From Pseudomonas asiatica (GTDB lineage: Bacteria; Pseudomonadota; Gammaproteobacteria; Pseudomonadales; Pseudomonadaceae), in assembly GCF_040214835.1 (NCBI RefSeq), contig NZ_CP157874.1, positions 5,730,501 to 5,794,500 on the forward strand: a stretch of 64,000 nucleotides of DNA, in the 5' to 3' direction. The translations under genes and the position numbers were made by a program. The notes under the pieces are model-generated. The model was not told the DNA's origin. It was given only the letters and a program-made list of their open reading frames with translations, and searched no databases. Positions 37,896-46,909 of the stretch are shown one piece after another (positions within the stretch are counted from its first letter, which is position 1; every line of letters starts with the position of its first letter).

Positions 37896-39974
37896 ATGAG
37901 TGAGCTGTCGAAGGTCCCGGTCACGGTACTCAAGGGGGTTGGCGAGGCCATGGCGGAGAAACTCGCCAAGGTCGGCCTGGAGAACCTGCAGGACGTGCTT
38001 TTCCACCTGCCCCTGCGCTACCAGGACCGCACCCGCGTGGTGCCGATCGGCCAGCTGCGCCCTGGCCAGGACGCGGTGATCGAGGGCGTGGTCAGCGGCG
38101 CCGACGTGACCATGGGCAAGCGCCGCAGCCTGGTGGTGCGCCTGGGTGACGGCAGCGGCGTGCTGAGCCTGCGCTTCTACCACTTCAGCAACGCGCAGAA
38201 GGAAGGCCTCAAGCGTGGTACCCACCTGCGCTGCTACGGCGAAGCCCGCCCCGGCGCCTCGGGCCTGGAAATCTACCACCCGGAGTACCGCGCACTGAAC
38301 GGCGACGAGCCGCCGCCACCGGTCGAGCAGACCCTGACGCCGATCTACCCGTCCACCGAAGGCCTCACCCAGCAACGCCTGCGCCTGCTGTGCCAGCAGA
38401 GCCTGGGCCTGCTCGGCCCGCGCAGCCTGCCAGACTGGCTGCCCGACGAACTGGCCCGGGACTACCAGCTGGCGCCGCTGGACGATGCCATCCGCTACCT
38501 GCACAACCCGCCGGCCGACGCCGACCTCGACGAACTTGCCGAAGGCCAGCACTGGGCCCAGCACCGCCTGGCCTTCGAAGAACTGCTGACCCACCAGCTG
38601 TCGCAGCAACGCCTGCGCGAAAGCCTGCGCAGCCTGCGCGCGCCAGTGCTGCCCAAGGCCCAGCGCCTGCAGGCGCAGTACCTGGCCAACCTGGGCTTCC
38701 AGCCGACCGGCGCGCAGCAGCGGGTGGCCAACGAAATTGCCTACGACCTCAGCCAGCACGAGCCGATGATGCGCCTGGTGCAGGGCGATGTGGGTGCCGG
38801 CAAGACCGTGGTCGCCGCCCTGGCCGCGCTGCAGGCCCTGGAGGCCGGCTACCAGGTGGCCTTGATGGCGCCCACCGAGATCCTCGCCGAACAGCACTAC
38901 ATCACCTTCAAGCGCTGGCTCGAACCGCTGGGCATAGAAGTGGCCTGGCTGGCCGGCAAGCTCAAGGGCAAGGCTCGGGCAGCCGCCCTGGAGCAGATCG
39001 CCAACGGTGCGCCAATGGTGGTCGGCACCCATGCGCTGTTCCAGGAAGAGGTGAAGTTCAAGCACCTGGCCCTGGCGATCATCGATGAACAACACCGTTT
39101 TGGCGTGCAGCAACGCCTGGCCCTGCGCAAGAAGGGCGTGGCCGGGGAATTGTGCCCGCACCAGCTGATCATGACCGCCACGCCCATTCCGCGCACCCTG
39201 GCCATGAGCGCCTATGCCGATCTGGACACCTCGGTGCTCGACGAACTGCCACCCGGGCGCACCCCGGTGAACACCGTGCTGGTGGCCGACAGCCGCCGCT
39301 TCGAAGTGGTCGAGCGGGTGCGCGCCGCCTGCGCCGAAGGGCGCCAGGCCTATTGGGTGTGCACCCTGATCGAAGAATCCGAAGAGCTGACCTGCCAAGC
39401 CGCCGAAAGCACCTACGAGGAGCTGGGCAGCGCCCTGGGCGAGCTGCGGGTGGGGCTGATCCACGGGCGCATGAAGCCGGCGGAAAAGGCTGAGATCATG
39501 GCCGAGTTCAAGGCCGGCAACCTGCAGCTGCTGGTCGCAACCACGGTCATCGAGGTGGGCGTGGACGTGCCCAACGCCAGCCTGATGATCATCGAGAACC
39601 CCGAGCGCCTGGGCCTGGCCCAGTTGCACCAGCTGCGCGGCCGGGTTGGCCGGGGCAGCGCCGTCAGCCATTGCGTGCTGCTGTACCACCCGCCACTGTC
39701 GCAGATCGGCCGCGAGCGCCTAGGGATCATGCGGGAAACCAACGACGGCTTCATCATCGCCGAGAAAGACCTGGAACTGCGTGGTCCAGGCGAGATGCTC
39801 GGCACCCGCCAGACCGGCCTGTTGCAGTTCAAGGTCGCCGATCTGATGCGCGACGCCGACCTGCTGCCGGCCGTGCGCGACGCCGCCCAGGCCCTGGTCG
39901 CACGCTGGCCGGAGCACGTCAGCCCCCTGCTCGATCGCTGGCTGCGTCATGGCCAGCAATATGGCCAAGTGTGA
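37896..39974 (+). CDS. recG: ATP-dependent DNA helicase RecG
   Basis: Protein of 692 residues that remodels stalled forks and Holliday junctions. An N-terminal wedge/OB region (about 1-180, GDGSGVLSLRFYHF) is followed by SF2 motor motifs: Walker A GDVGAGKTVVAAL near 300, the DEQH box IIDEQHRFGVQQR near 395, TATPIPRTLA near 430, and motif VI QLRGRVGRG near 585. It is probably cotranscribed with oxyR. Confidence 0.97.
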   Translation: MSELSKVPVTVLKGVGEAMAEKLAKVGLENLQDVLFHLPLRYQDRTRVVPIGQLRPGQDAVIEGVVSGADVTMGKRRSLVVRLGDGSGVLSLRFYHFSNAQKEGLKRGTHLRCYGEARPGASGLEIYHPEYRALNGDEPPPPVEQTLTPIYPSTEGLTQQRLRLLCQQSLGLLGPRSLPDWLPDELARDYQLAPLDDAIRYLHNPPADADLDELAEGQHWAQHRLAFEELLTHQLSQQRLRESLRSLRAPVLPKAQRLQAQYLANLGFQPTGAQQRVANEIAYDLSQHEPMMRLVQGDVGAGKTVVAALAALQALEAGYQVALMAPTEILAEQHYITFKRWLEPLGIEVAWLAGKLKGKARAAALEQIANGAPMVVGTHALFQEEVKFKHLALAIIDEQHRFGVQQRLALRKKGVAGELCPHQLIMTATPIPRTLAMSAYADLDTSVLDELPPGRTPVNTVLVADSRRFEVVERVRAACAEGRQAYWVCTLIEESEELTCQAAESTYEELGSALGELRVGLIHGRMKPAEKAEIMAEFKAGNLQLLVATTVIEVGVDVPNASLMIIENPERLGLAQLHQLRGRVGRGSAVSHCVLLYHPPLSQIGRERLGIMRETNDGFIIAEKDLELRGPGEMLGTRQTGLLQFKVADLMRDADLLPAVRDAAQALVARWPEHVSPLLDRWLRHGQQYGQV

Positions 39975-40052
39975 CGCTGGTCCCATAATGGATCCAGTTT
40001 TGCCCCCAGGCTGGTTATACTTCGCGTTTAAAAGAATCAGTGGATACGGACC

Positions 40053-41456
40053 ATGACTGAAGTTGCCCTGGACACCGCAACCCCACACGCTCCCTCGGTC
40101 ATCCGGCTGCTGCTCGACAAACTCGGCGTGGCCTACCGCGAGGTGGTCGAACATCCGCACCTGCCGGCAGCGTCGCGGGTACAGGCCGTGCTGCTCGACG
40201 ACGAGGTCGGCGCCCTGATGGTGCTGTTCCCGCAGAGCCAGCTGCTGGACCTCAACCGCCTCGCCGAACTGACCGGGCGCAAGCTCACCGCGGTGTCGGT
40301 GCCGCGCCTGAAGCAGATGCTGGACAAGCACCAGCTCAAGGCCCTGCCGGGCATCCCGGCGCTGACCAGCTCGCCCTGCCAGTACGAAAAGAGCCTGCTC
40401 GACGCCGATAAAGTGTTTATCCAGTCTGGCGAAGCCGGCCTGCTGCTGGAAATCGAACGCGCGCACTTCAAGCGCATGCTGGTCAAGGCCAGCGCCAGCA
40501 GCTTCGGCCAGGAAGTCGAGGCCATCAGCCCCAACCTCGACCGCCCCGATGATGACACCCGGGAAATCACCAACGCCGTCCAGGCCTTCACTGCCCGGCG
40601 CATCCAGAAGCGCCTGGAAGAAACCATCGAAATTCCGCCGCTGGCCGACACCGCGCAAAAGATCATCAAGCTGCGGGTAGACCCCAACGCCAGCATCGAC
40701 GATATCACCGGCGTGGTCGAAACCGACCCGGCGCTGGCAGCACAGGTGGTGAGCTGGGCGGCATCGCCCTACTACGCCTCACCTGGCAAGATCCGCTCGG
40801 TAGAAGATGCCATCGTGCGTGTGCTGGGCTTCGACCTGGTGATCAACCTGGCCCTGGGCCTGGCGCTGGGCAAGACCCTGAGCCTGCCGAAAGACCACCC
40901 GCAGCAAGCCACGCCGTACTGGCAGCAGTCGATCTACACCGCCGCGATCATCGAAGGCCTGACCCGCGCCATGCCACGGGCCGAGCGCCCCGAGGCCGGC
41001 CTCACCTACCTGGCCGGGCTGCTGCACAACTTTGGCTACCTGCTGTTGGCGCACGTTTTCCCGCCGCACTTCTCGCTGATCTGCCGCCACCTGGAGGTCA
41101 ACCCGCATCTGTGCCACACCTACGTGGAACAACACCTGCTGGGCATCAGCCGCGAGCAGATCGGTGCCTGGTTGATGAAGCTGTGGGACATGCCGGAAGA
41201 ACTGTCCACCGCGCTGCGCTTCCAGCACGACCCGGCCTATGAAGGCGAGTTTTCGGCGTTCCCCAACCTGGTGTGCCTGGCCACCCGCCTGCTGCGCTCG
41301 CGGGGGATTGGCTCGGGGCCGCAGCAGGAGATTCCAGACGAGTTGCTGGAGCGGCTGGGGATTACCCGGGACAAGGCCGAGGATGTGGTGAACAAGGTGC
41401 TCGAGGCAGAGAGCCTGCTGCGTGAGCTGGCTTCGCAGTTCCACACACCTCACTGA
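40053..41456 (+). CDS. HDOD-domain protein with N-terminal YbaK-like domain
   Basis: Protein of 467 residues. Residues about 15-150 resemble the YbaK/ProX aminoacyl-tRNA deacylase fold (LDKLGVAYREVVEHPHLPAA and LMVLFPQSQLLDLNRLAELT). Residues about 190-420 form an HDOD module (IEIPPLADTAQKIIKLRVDP, GVVETDPALAAQVVSWAASP and LAGLLHNFGYLLLAHVFPPH). HDOD proteins are non-enzymatic signalling scaffolds related to HD hydrolases. The deacylase part keeps no clear catalytic Lys, so it may only bind a ligand. ATG at 40053 is 78 bp after recG. Confidence 0.82.
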   Translation: MTEVALDTATPHAPSVIRLLLDKLGVAYREVVEHPHLPAASRVQAVLLDDEVGALMVLFPQSQLLDLNRLAELTGRKLTAVSVPRLKQMLDKHQLKALPGIPALTSSPCQYEKSLLDADKVFIQSGEAGLLLEIERAHFKRMLVKASASSFGQEVEAISPNLDRPDDDTREITNAVQAFTARRIQKRLEETIEIPPLADTAQKIIKLRVDPNASIDDITGVVETDPALAAQVVSWAASPYYASPGKIRSVEDAIVRVLGFDLVINLALGLALGKTLSLPKDHPQQATPYWQQSIYTAAIIEGLTRAMPRAERPEAGLTYLAGLLHNFGYLLLAHVFPPHFSLICRHLEVNPHLCHTYVEQHLLGISREQIGAWLMKLWDMPEELSTALRFQHDPAYEGEFSAFPNLVCLATRLLRSRGIGSGPQQEIPDELLERLGITRDKAEDVVNKVLEAESLLRELASQFHTPH

Positions 41457-41464
41457 TATCAAAT

Positions 41465-41484
41465 GGGGCCGCTTTGCGGCCCCT
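41465..41484. repeat. solitary hairpin resembling the tail of a type B REP
   Basis: GGGGCCGCTTTGCGGCCCC is a stem of 8 pairs in the 34 bp between convergent genes. It looks like half of a type B tail and may end both transcripts. Confidence 0.6.
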
Positions 41485-41490
41485 ACAATT

Positions 41491-41865
41491 TCAGCCCTTC
41501 TTCTTCGGCTTCAGGTACTTCATCAACCCCTGGAACCACATCACCAGCGCCGGGTTGCCCTTGATCTGGATATGCTTGTCCTGGATCCCCTGCATGAACG
41601 CCAACTGCTTGTTTCCTGCCTGCATGGTGGCGAAGCCATAGGCGGCGTCCTTGAAGGCAATGGCGAACGCCGGCTGCGGGTGCGCACCGCCCTTGCTGCT
41701 GACGCGTTCGTTGTTGACGATGAAGTGCCGGGCGACCTTGCCGTCCAGGGTCTGCATCTGGAACACCAAGTCCTTGCCTTTGAGCTGCTGCTGGAATGCC
41801 GGGTTGTTGCGGCTGGCCCTGGCCATCAACAGCCCCATGGCCCAGAGAAGAAAGCGGAACTTCAT
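41491..41865 (-). CDS. conserved small protein, SCP2-like
   Basis: Protein of 124 residues starting with a hydrophobic signal or anchor (MKFRFLLWAMGLLMARASRN). The remainder has LVFQMQTLDGKVARHFIVNN, then AFAIAFKDAAYG and QIKGNPALVMWFQGLMKYLK, a pattern recalling sterol-carrier-protein-2-type lipid-binding domains. The C-terminus is lysine rich. ATG at 41865 has GAGG seven bases upstream; the TTG one codon earlier is less likely. I cannot assign a function; lipid binding is a guess from the pattern. Confidence 0.65.
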   Translation of the reverse strand: MKFRFLLWAMGLLMARASRNNPAFQQQLKGKDLVFQMQTLDGKVARHFIVNNERVSSKGGAHPQPAFAIAFKDAAYGFATMQAGNKQLAFMQGIQDKHIQIKGNPALVMWFQGLMKYLKPKKKG

Positions 41866-41962
41866 CAACGCGCCTCGAATTAAAAGTGACTAAGGCGCGC
41901 AGTCTATCCTTTTCCGAAACTATTTATGCAAGTTCGAAACATTTTGCCTGCAGAAAGCACAA

Positions 41963-41982
41963 CGGGCGCCCTGGGGCGCCCG
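41963..41982 (-). terminator. hairpin downstream of hupA
   Basis: Stem of 8 pairs CGGGCGCC/GGCGCCCG with loop CTGG, 31 bp beyond the hupA stop. The minus-strand tail TTGTGCTTTCTG is only moderately T-rich. Confidence 0.55.
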
Positions 41983-42013
41983 CTTGGCTGACACTGGGGT
42001 TGTCAGGGAGCGA

Positions 42014-42313
42014 TCACTTGCCTTTCTTGGCCGGCTTGACGGGGGCGTTGACGCTGTCGCGCAGGTTCTTGCCTGGCTTGAAAGCCACGGTATTGCTGGC
42101 CTTGATCTTGACCGGTTCACCGGTTTGCGGGTTCTTGCCGGTACGCGCACCGCGATGACGTTTTTCGAAGGTGCCGAAACCGACCAGGGTCACAGTGTCC
42201 TTGTCCAGGGCACCCGTGATGCTGTCGAGAATCGCGTTCAAAACCTGATTGGCCTTTTCCTTGGTCAGATCGGCCTTTTCGGCGATGACGGCGGCGAGTT
42301 CTGGTTTGCGCAT
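42014..42313 (-). CDS. hupA: DNA-binding protein HU
   Basis: Histone-like protein of 99 residues that bends and compacts DNA. It begins MRKPELAAVIAEKADLTKEK. The beta-arm signature GFGTFEKRHRGARTGKNPQT ends in GEPVKIKASNTVAFKPGKNL. The C-terminus is extended with Pro/Lys (VKPAKKGK), longer than the 90-residue enterobacterial HU. GAGG precedes the ATG. It is alone in its transcription unit. Confidence 0.92.
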   Translation of the reverse strand: MRKPELAAVIAEKADLTKEKANQVLNAILDSITGALDKDTVTLVGFGTFEKRHRGARTGKNPQTGEPVKIKASNTVAFKPGKNLRDSVNAPVKPAKKGK

Positions 42314-42499
42314 AGTGAAGCCTCTTTGACGGAATTCTTGTTGTTATGCCGTGCTGCCCTGGGAGCAGCGCTCAAGGCACCGCAGGCTCTAATCTGCGGC
42401 AGACGGAAGTGAGGATGGCACGTGCACAGGGGCCGCGCCAGTATCTGGGCGGCCATTGTGCAAGCAACAACAGGATAAATCCGACAGAACGCCAGCTAT

Positions 42500-43648
42500 T
42501 TACGCCATCACGGCCGGCAGCTGGCGATTCAGGGCCAGCTTTTCCATCACGGCCGCCCCGGTGAGGGCGTAGCCCAGCAGCTTGCCCTCTGCATCAAGGC
42601 AGAGCACCTTGAGGTCACTGCCCTGCCCTTCTACCTGCCAGGTGCCTTCGTGGCCCTGGGGCGGCGGCGAGACCACCAGCGGGCAGGCCGGGGTTTTCAC
42701 GGTGATCGGCATCGGCCCGTAGGCGACCGTTGTCGGCTTGCCGGCCAGGGTTTGCGCCAGAGCCCGGGCACAGCTCATCAGCGGCATCACATAGAGCAGG
42801 TTGATGCCATCGACTTCGGCACAGTCGCCAAGGGCGAATATGTTCGCGTGGGACGTGCGCAACTGGCGGTCCACGCAAACGCCGCGGTTGGTCTGCAGGC
42901 CAGCGGCTGCGGCCAGGTCGGTGCGCGGGCGCAGGCCGATGGCCGAAACCACCAGGTCGCAGGCGATCACGCTGCCGTCGGACAGGTGCGCCTCCAGCCC
43001 CTGGGCCACCTGCTGCAGGCGGGTCAGTACCGGGCCGAGGTGAAAACGCACGCCCAGGCCTTCCAGCCCGGCCTGCACGGCAGTGGCAGCGGCCGGGTGC
43101 AGCAGGGTCGGCATGACTTGCTCGCACGGCGCCACCACATCGACCTGGAAGCCGCCCAGGCTCATGTCGTTGGCGAATTCGCAGCCGATCAGGCCGGCAC
43201 CGAGGATCAGCACGCGCTGTTTGCCGACGGCGGCGGCACGGAAGCGCGCGTAGTCTTCCAGGTCGTTGATCGGGAACACTCGATCGCCGCCATCACCTTC
43301 GATCGGCACCTGCACCGTCTGCGCGCCCCAGGCCAGCACCAGGTCGCGGTATTCCACCGCCTCTTCACCTATCCACAAACGCTTGTGGCCCGGGTCGATG
43401 CCGCTGATGCGGGTATGGGTGCGAATCTCGGCATTCAGTTGCTCGGCCATGGCGCCCGGCTCGGCCATGCACAGGCCGTCGGCGTCCTTCTGCTTGGCAA
43501 AGCCGGTGGACAGCATGGGCTTGGAGTAGGAACGACCGTCATCGGCGGTGATCAGCAGCAGCGGCGTCTGCGCATCGAGCTTGCGAAATTCACGGGCCAG
43601 GTTGTAGCCCGCAAGGCCGGTACCGATGATTACCACAGGGGACGTCAT
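42500..43648 (-). CDS. rubB: rubredoxin-NAD(P)+ reductase
   Basis: Flavoprotein of 382 residues that passes electrons from NADH via FAD to rubredoxin. The FAD fold [20 protein letters not shown] is at about 5-24, a second NAD fold [20 protein letters not shown] is near 147-166, and the C-terminal FAD contact [15 protein letters not shown] is near 270. GGAAAG precedes ATG at 43648. It stands 16 bp after rubredoxin, the classic electron-transfer pair for alkane oxidation or oxidative stress. Confidence 0.93.
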   Translation of the reverse strand: MTSPVVIIGTGLAGYNLAREFRKLDAQTPLLLITADDGRSYSKPMLSTGFAKQKDADGLCMAEPGAMAEQLNAEIRTHTRISGIDPGHKRLWIGEEAVEYRDLVLAWGAQTVQVPIEGDGGDRVFPINDLEDYARFRAAAVGKQRVLILGAGLIGCEFANDMSLGGFQVDVVAPCEQVMPTLLHPAAATAVQAGLEGLGVRFHLGPVLTRLQQVAQGLEAHLSDGSVIACDLVVSAIGLRPRTDLAAAAGLQTNRGVCVDRQLRTSHANIFALGDCAEVDGINLLYVMPLMSCARALAQTLAGKPTTVAYGPMPITVKTPACPLVVSPPPQGHEGTWQVEGQGSDLKVLCLDAEGKLLGYALTGAAVMEKLALNRQLPAVMA

Positions 43649-43664
43649 GTCGTGCTTTCCTCGA

Positions 43665-43832
43665 TTAGCCGATGGAGATCATTTCAAAGTCGCTCTTGCC
43701 CACGCCGCAGTCGGGGCACAGCCAGTCTTCAGGCACGTCTTCCCAGCGGGTGCCGGGGGCGATGCCGTCGTCTGGCCAGCCTTCGGCTTCGTCGTAGATC
43801 AGGCCACAGACAATACATTGCCACTTTTTCAT
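43665..43832 (-). CDS. rubA: rubredoxin
   Basis: Protein of 55 residues holding one iron on two CxxC pairs: [11 protein letters not shown] and [14 protein letters not shown]. The short single-domain form is a general electron carrier. GAGGAAA lies about 10 bases before the ATG. It is the first gene of rubA-rubB. P. aeruginosa, from memory, has two adjacent rubredoxins here; only one is seen in this window. Confidence 0.95.
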   Translation of the reverse strand: MKKWQCIVCGLIYDEAEGWPDDGIAPGTRWEDVPEDWLCPDCGVGKSDFEMISIG

Positions 43833-43880
43833 GGGGGTGGGTTTCCTCGGTTCAGGCTGGAGCTTTGTGTTGCTGCTGAT

Positions 43881-43956
43881 GGCCTCTTCGCGGGCATGCC
43901 CGCTCCCACAGGAATTGTGCATAACCTGTAGGAGCGGGCATGCCCGCGAAGAGACC
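43881..43956. repeat. REP doublet, type A, inward, short spacer
   Basis: GCGGGCATGCCCGCTCCCACAGG and its inverted copy (CTGTAGGAGCGGGCATGCCCGC) only about 15 bp apart, upstream of both rubA and ubiC. Confidence 0.9.
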
Positions 43957-44062
43957 AGCGCGCAATTCGTGGGGCTTTGTAGCGGCCCTGCCAGCAGTAT
44001 GCAAGCAGTCGGGGCAATCATGCTAAGCTCGCCGCCTCTCTGGTTGTAACAAGCAGACCGAC

Positions 44063-44620
44063 GTGTCGTACGAATCCCCGCAAGCAGCCGCTGTCGCGTG
44101 GCTGCCGTATTCACAGCTGGCGACCGATCTCGACCAGCCCACCCTTGACTGGCTGTTCGACGAGGGCTCGCTGACCCGCCGCCTGACCCGCCTGTCCAAC
44201 GATCACTTCTCCGTCACCCCGCTGTTCGAGGGCTGGCAGCCGCTGCGCGATGACGAATGCCAGGCACTGGGCATCGCCGCTGGCGCCGAAGGCTGGGTGC
44301 GCGAGGTTTACCTGCGCGGCCATGGCCAACCCTGGGTGTTCGCCCGCAGCGTCGCCAGCCGCAGCGCCCTGGAGCGCGGCGGGCTGGACCTGGAAACCCT
44401 GGGCAGCCGTTCGCTGGGCGAGTTGCTGTTCTGTGACCAGGCATTCATCCGCCACCCCATCGAGGTGTGCAGTTATCCACAGGCCTGGCTGCCGGGTGAA
44501 GCCGCCCACGCGGCGCTGTGGGGCCGCCGTTCGCGCTTCGAACGTGGCGGCCTGGACCTGCTGGTGGCAGAGGTGTTTCTGCCAGCATTGTGGCAAGCGG
44601 CCAAGGAGGAAAACCGCTGA
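44063..44620 (+). CDS. ubiC: chorismate lyase (4-hydroxybenzoate synthase)
   Basis: Protein of 185 residues that converts chorismate to 4-hydroxybenzoate and pyruvate, the first committed step of ubiquinone synthesis. Family features seen are [20 protein letters not shown], the [20 protein letters not shown] run containing the active-site Arg, and [16 protein letters not shown]. The start is GTG at 44063 with a poor ribosome site. The stop TGA overlaps the ubiA ATG by one base. Confidence 0.93.
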   Translation: MSYESPQAAAVAWLPYSQLATDLDQPTLDWLFDEGSLTRRLTRLSNDHFSVTPLFEGWQPLRDDECQALGIAAGAEGWVREVYLRGHGQPWVFARSVASRSALERGGLDLETLGSRSLGELLFCDQAFIRHPIEVCSYPQAWLPGEAAHAALWGRRSRFERGGLDLLVAEVFLPALWQAAKEENR

Positions 44621-45510
44621 TGTACCTGCAACTGCTCAAGTCGCTCAACCGCCTGCACCCGCGGGCCTGGGACTTCGTCCAGCTCAGCCGCATGGACCGG
44701 CCGATTGGTATCTACCTGCTGCTGTGGCCGACCTTGTCGGCGGTGTGGATTGCCGGCAACGGTTCACCAACCCTGGCCAACGTGCTGATCTTCGGCCTAG
44801 GTGTGGTGCTGATGCGCGCTGCAGGTTGCTGCATCAACGACTTTGCCGACCGCAAGGTGGACGGCCACGTCAAACGTACCGCCGACCGCCCACTGGCCAG
44901 CGGCCGGGTCCGCCCGCGCGAAGCACTGGCGCTGTTCGCCATCCTGGTCGGAGTGAGCTTCCTGCTGGTGCTGTGTACCAACAGCCGCACGGTTTGGCTG
45001 TCGTTCGGTGCGGTGGCACTGGCGTTCTGCTACCCGTTCATGAAGCGCTACACCTATTACCCGCAGGTGGTGCTGGGGGCGGCGTATTCCTGGGGCATTC
45101 CCATGGCCTTCACCGCAGCGGGTGGCGAGCTGCCGGCCAGCGCCTGGCTGCTGTATATCGCCAACCTGCTGTGGACGGTGGGCTACGACACCTACTACGC
45201 CATGGTCGACCGTGATGACGACCTGAAGATAGGCGTGAAGTCGACCGCTATCCTGTTCGGCGACGCCGACCGCACCATCATCCTGACCTTGCAGCTGCTG
45301 TCGCTGGGCTGCCTGTTGCTGGCCGGCAGCCGCTTCGAGCTGGGTGGCTGGTTCCACCTGGGGCTGCTGGGCGCGGCGGCGTGCTTTGCCTGGGAGTACT
45401 GGGCGACGCGCAAACTGGACCGGGAGTCGTGCTTCAAGGCGTTTCTGCACAATCACTGGGCGGGGATGCTGGTGTTCATCGGGGTGGTGCTGGATTACGC
45501 GTTGCGCTGA
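44620..45510 (+). CDS. ubiA: 4-hydroxybenzoate octaprenyltransferase
   Basis: Membrane prenyltransferase of 296 residues with about 8-9 transmembrane segments. The two Asp-rich sites are [11 protein letters not shown] near 76 and [12 protein letters not shown] near 195. It attaches the polyprenyl tail to 4-hydroxybenzoate. AAGGAGGA lies 10 bases before the ATG, inside ubiC. ubiC-ubiA is the standard pair. Confidence 0.96.
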   Translation: MYLQLLKSLNRLHPRAWDFVQLSRMDRPIGIYLLLWPTLSAVWIAGNGSPTLANVLIFGLGVVLMRAAGCCINDFADRKVDGHVKRTADRPLASGRVRPREALALFAILVGVSFLLVLCTNSRTVWLSFGAVALAFCYPFMKRYTYYPQVVLGAAYSWGIPMAFTAAGGELPASAWLLYIANLLWTVGYDTYYAMVDRDDDLKIGVKSTAILFGDADRTIILTLQLLSLGCLLLAGSRFELGGWFHLGLLGAAACFAWEYWATRKLDRESCFKAFLHNHWAGMLVFIGVVLDYALR

Positions 45511-45517
45511 GGATTCT

Positions 45518-45620
45518 GGGGCTGCCTTGCAGCCCATCGCGACACAAGGCCGCTCCTACAGGGGATCGCGCATTCCTGTAGGAGCGGCCTTGTGTCGCGA
45601 GAGGGCCGCAAAGCGGCCCC
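45518..45620. repeat. REP doublet, type B, inward
   Basis: GGGGCTGCCTTGCAGCCC with TCGCGACACAAGGCCGCTCCTAC and the inverted unit, between convergent ubiA and the secreted-protein gene. Confidence 0.9.
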
Positions 45621-45627
45621 GGCAATC

Positions 45628-45999
45628 TCAAGGCTTGGCAACGTGCCAGACGTCCTTCATGCCGTCACCGGTCATATCGCCGGCCTTCTTGTCCTTGATG
45701 AAGGTGTACAGCGGCTTGCCGTCATAGGCCCACTGCTTGCTGCCGTCATCGCGCATCACCACTGTCCACTTGTCCTTGGCCGGTTCGTCATTGGCCTTGA
45801 CCATCAGCGGCGGCCAGTTGGTGGCGCATTCGCCATTGCACATCGACTTGCCGCCCGCATCCTTGTCGAAGGTGTACAGGGTCATGCCGGCATGATCGAC
45901 CAACATCCCGCCCTTCTCCATCGCATGGTCGGCCAAGGCCACCCCCGGGAGCGCCAGCGCAGTGAAAAGGGCCATCCAGCTCAGCGTTTGTCGTGTCAT
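45628..45999 (-). CDS. secreted small protein with repeated YTF/WP motifs (COG4315-like)
   Basis: Protein of 123 residues with a Sec signal (MALFTALALPGVALA) and two related halves: GMTLYTFDKDAGGKSMCNGE followed by CATNWPP, and KPLYTFIKDKKAGDMTGDG followed by WHVAKP. This is the secreted family often labelled lipoprotein or COG4315; the role is unknown. ATG at 45999 starts the signal cleanly. ATG at 46011 and the longer frame reaching 46044 lack ribosome sites. It is divergent from phoB. Confidence 0.8.
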   Translation of the reverse strand: MTRQTLSWMALFTALALPGVALADHAMEKGGMLVDHAGMTLYTFDKDAGGKSMCNGECATNWPPLMVKANDEPAKDKWTVVMRDDGSKQWAYDGKPLYTFIKDKKAGDMTGDGMKDVWHVAKP

Positions 46000-46100
46000 T
46001 GGATTCACCATTGTTTCGGGGGGATTGAGTTCTGGTTGCCACAACTACGGCCCTTTCAAGCCTAGTTCAGTCATGGAATGTCGCCAGAACGGCCAACACC

Positions 46101-46134
46101 CTGTCACACAGCTGCAATAATTCCGTTATCTAAT
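46101..46134 (+). promoter_or_regulatory. Pho box and -10 element of phoB
   Basis: CTGTCAC-ACAG-CTGCAAT (46101-46118) matches the 7-4-7 PhoB-binding pattern. TCTAAT follows exactly 10 bp later (46129-46134) as the -10, the usual geometry of PhoB-activated promoters. Autoregulation of phoB is expected. Confidence 0.8.
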
Positions 46135-46171
46135 GCGGGCCAAGACACCGTATCCAGGAGAGGTTTTGAGC

Positions 46172-46861
46172 ATGGTTGGCAGGAACATTCTGATCGTCGA
46201 CGACGAAGCACCAATTCGCGAGATGATCGCCGTTGCCCTGGAAATGGCCGGTTATGACTGCCTGGAAGCGGAAAACTCCCAACAGGCCCACGCGATCATC
46301 GTCGACCGCAAACCGGACCTGATCCTGCTCGACTGGATGCTGCCGGGCACCTCCGGCATCGAACTGGCCCGCCGCCTCAAGCGCGACGAACTGACCGGCG
46401 ACATCCCGATCATCATGCTCACCGCCAAGGGTGAAGAGGACAACAAGATCCAGGGCCTGGAAGTGGGCGCCGACGACTACATCACCAAGCCGTTCTCGCC
46501 GCGTGAACTGGTCGCCCGCCTGAAAGCCGTGCTGCGCCGCACTGGCCCGAGCGATAGCGAGGCACCGATCGAAGTCGGCGGCCTGCTGCTCGACCCGATC
46601 AGCCACCGCGTGACCATCGACGGCAAGCCGGCCGAGATGGGCCCTACCGAATACCGCCTGCTGCAGTTCTTCATGACCCACCAGGAGCGCGCCTACACCC
46701 GTGGCCAGCTGCTGGACCAGGTGTGGGGCGGTAACGTCTATGTCGAAGAGCGCACCGTCGACGTACACATCCGCCGCCTGCGCAAGGCGCTGGGTGAAGC
46801 CTACGAAAATCTGGTACAAACCGTCCGGGGCACCGGCTACCGCTTCTCGACCAAGAGCTGA
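46172..46861 (+). CDS. phoB: phosphate regulon response regulator PhoB
   Basis: OmpR-type regulator of 229 residues. The receiver domain (about 1-120) has the acidic pair DDE, phospho-acceptor Asp54 in LLDWMLPG and Lys in [10 protein letters not shown]. The winged-helix part has [20 protein letters not shown] and [15 protein letters not shown] at 46172 follows AGGAGAGG; a TTG two codons upstream is a possible alternative. phoR follows after 48 bp. Confidence 0.97.
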   Translation: MVGRNILIVDDEAPIREMIAVALEMAGYDCLEAENSQQAHAIIVDRKPDLILLDWMLPGTSGIELARRLKRDELTGDIPIIMLTAKGEEDNKIQGLEVGADDYITKPFSPRELVARLKAVLRRTGPSDSEAPIEVGGLLLDPISHRVTIDGKPAEMGPTEYRLLQFFMTHQERAYTRGQLLDQVWGGNVYVEERTVDVHIRRLRKALGEAYENLVQTVRGTGYRFSTKS

Positions 46862-46909
46862 TCGAGCTGAAAAGCGCCAAGCTGCACGTCGTTGTACAAG
46901 GACCGTCAA

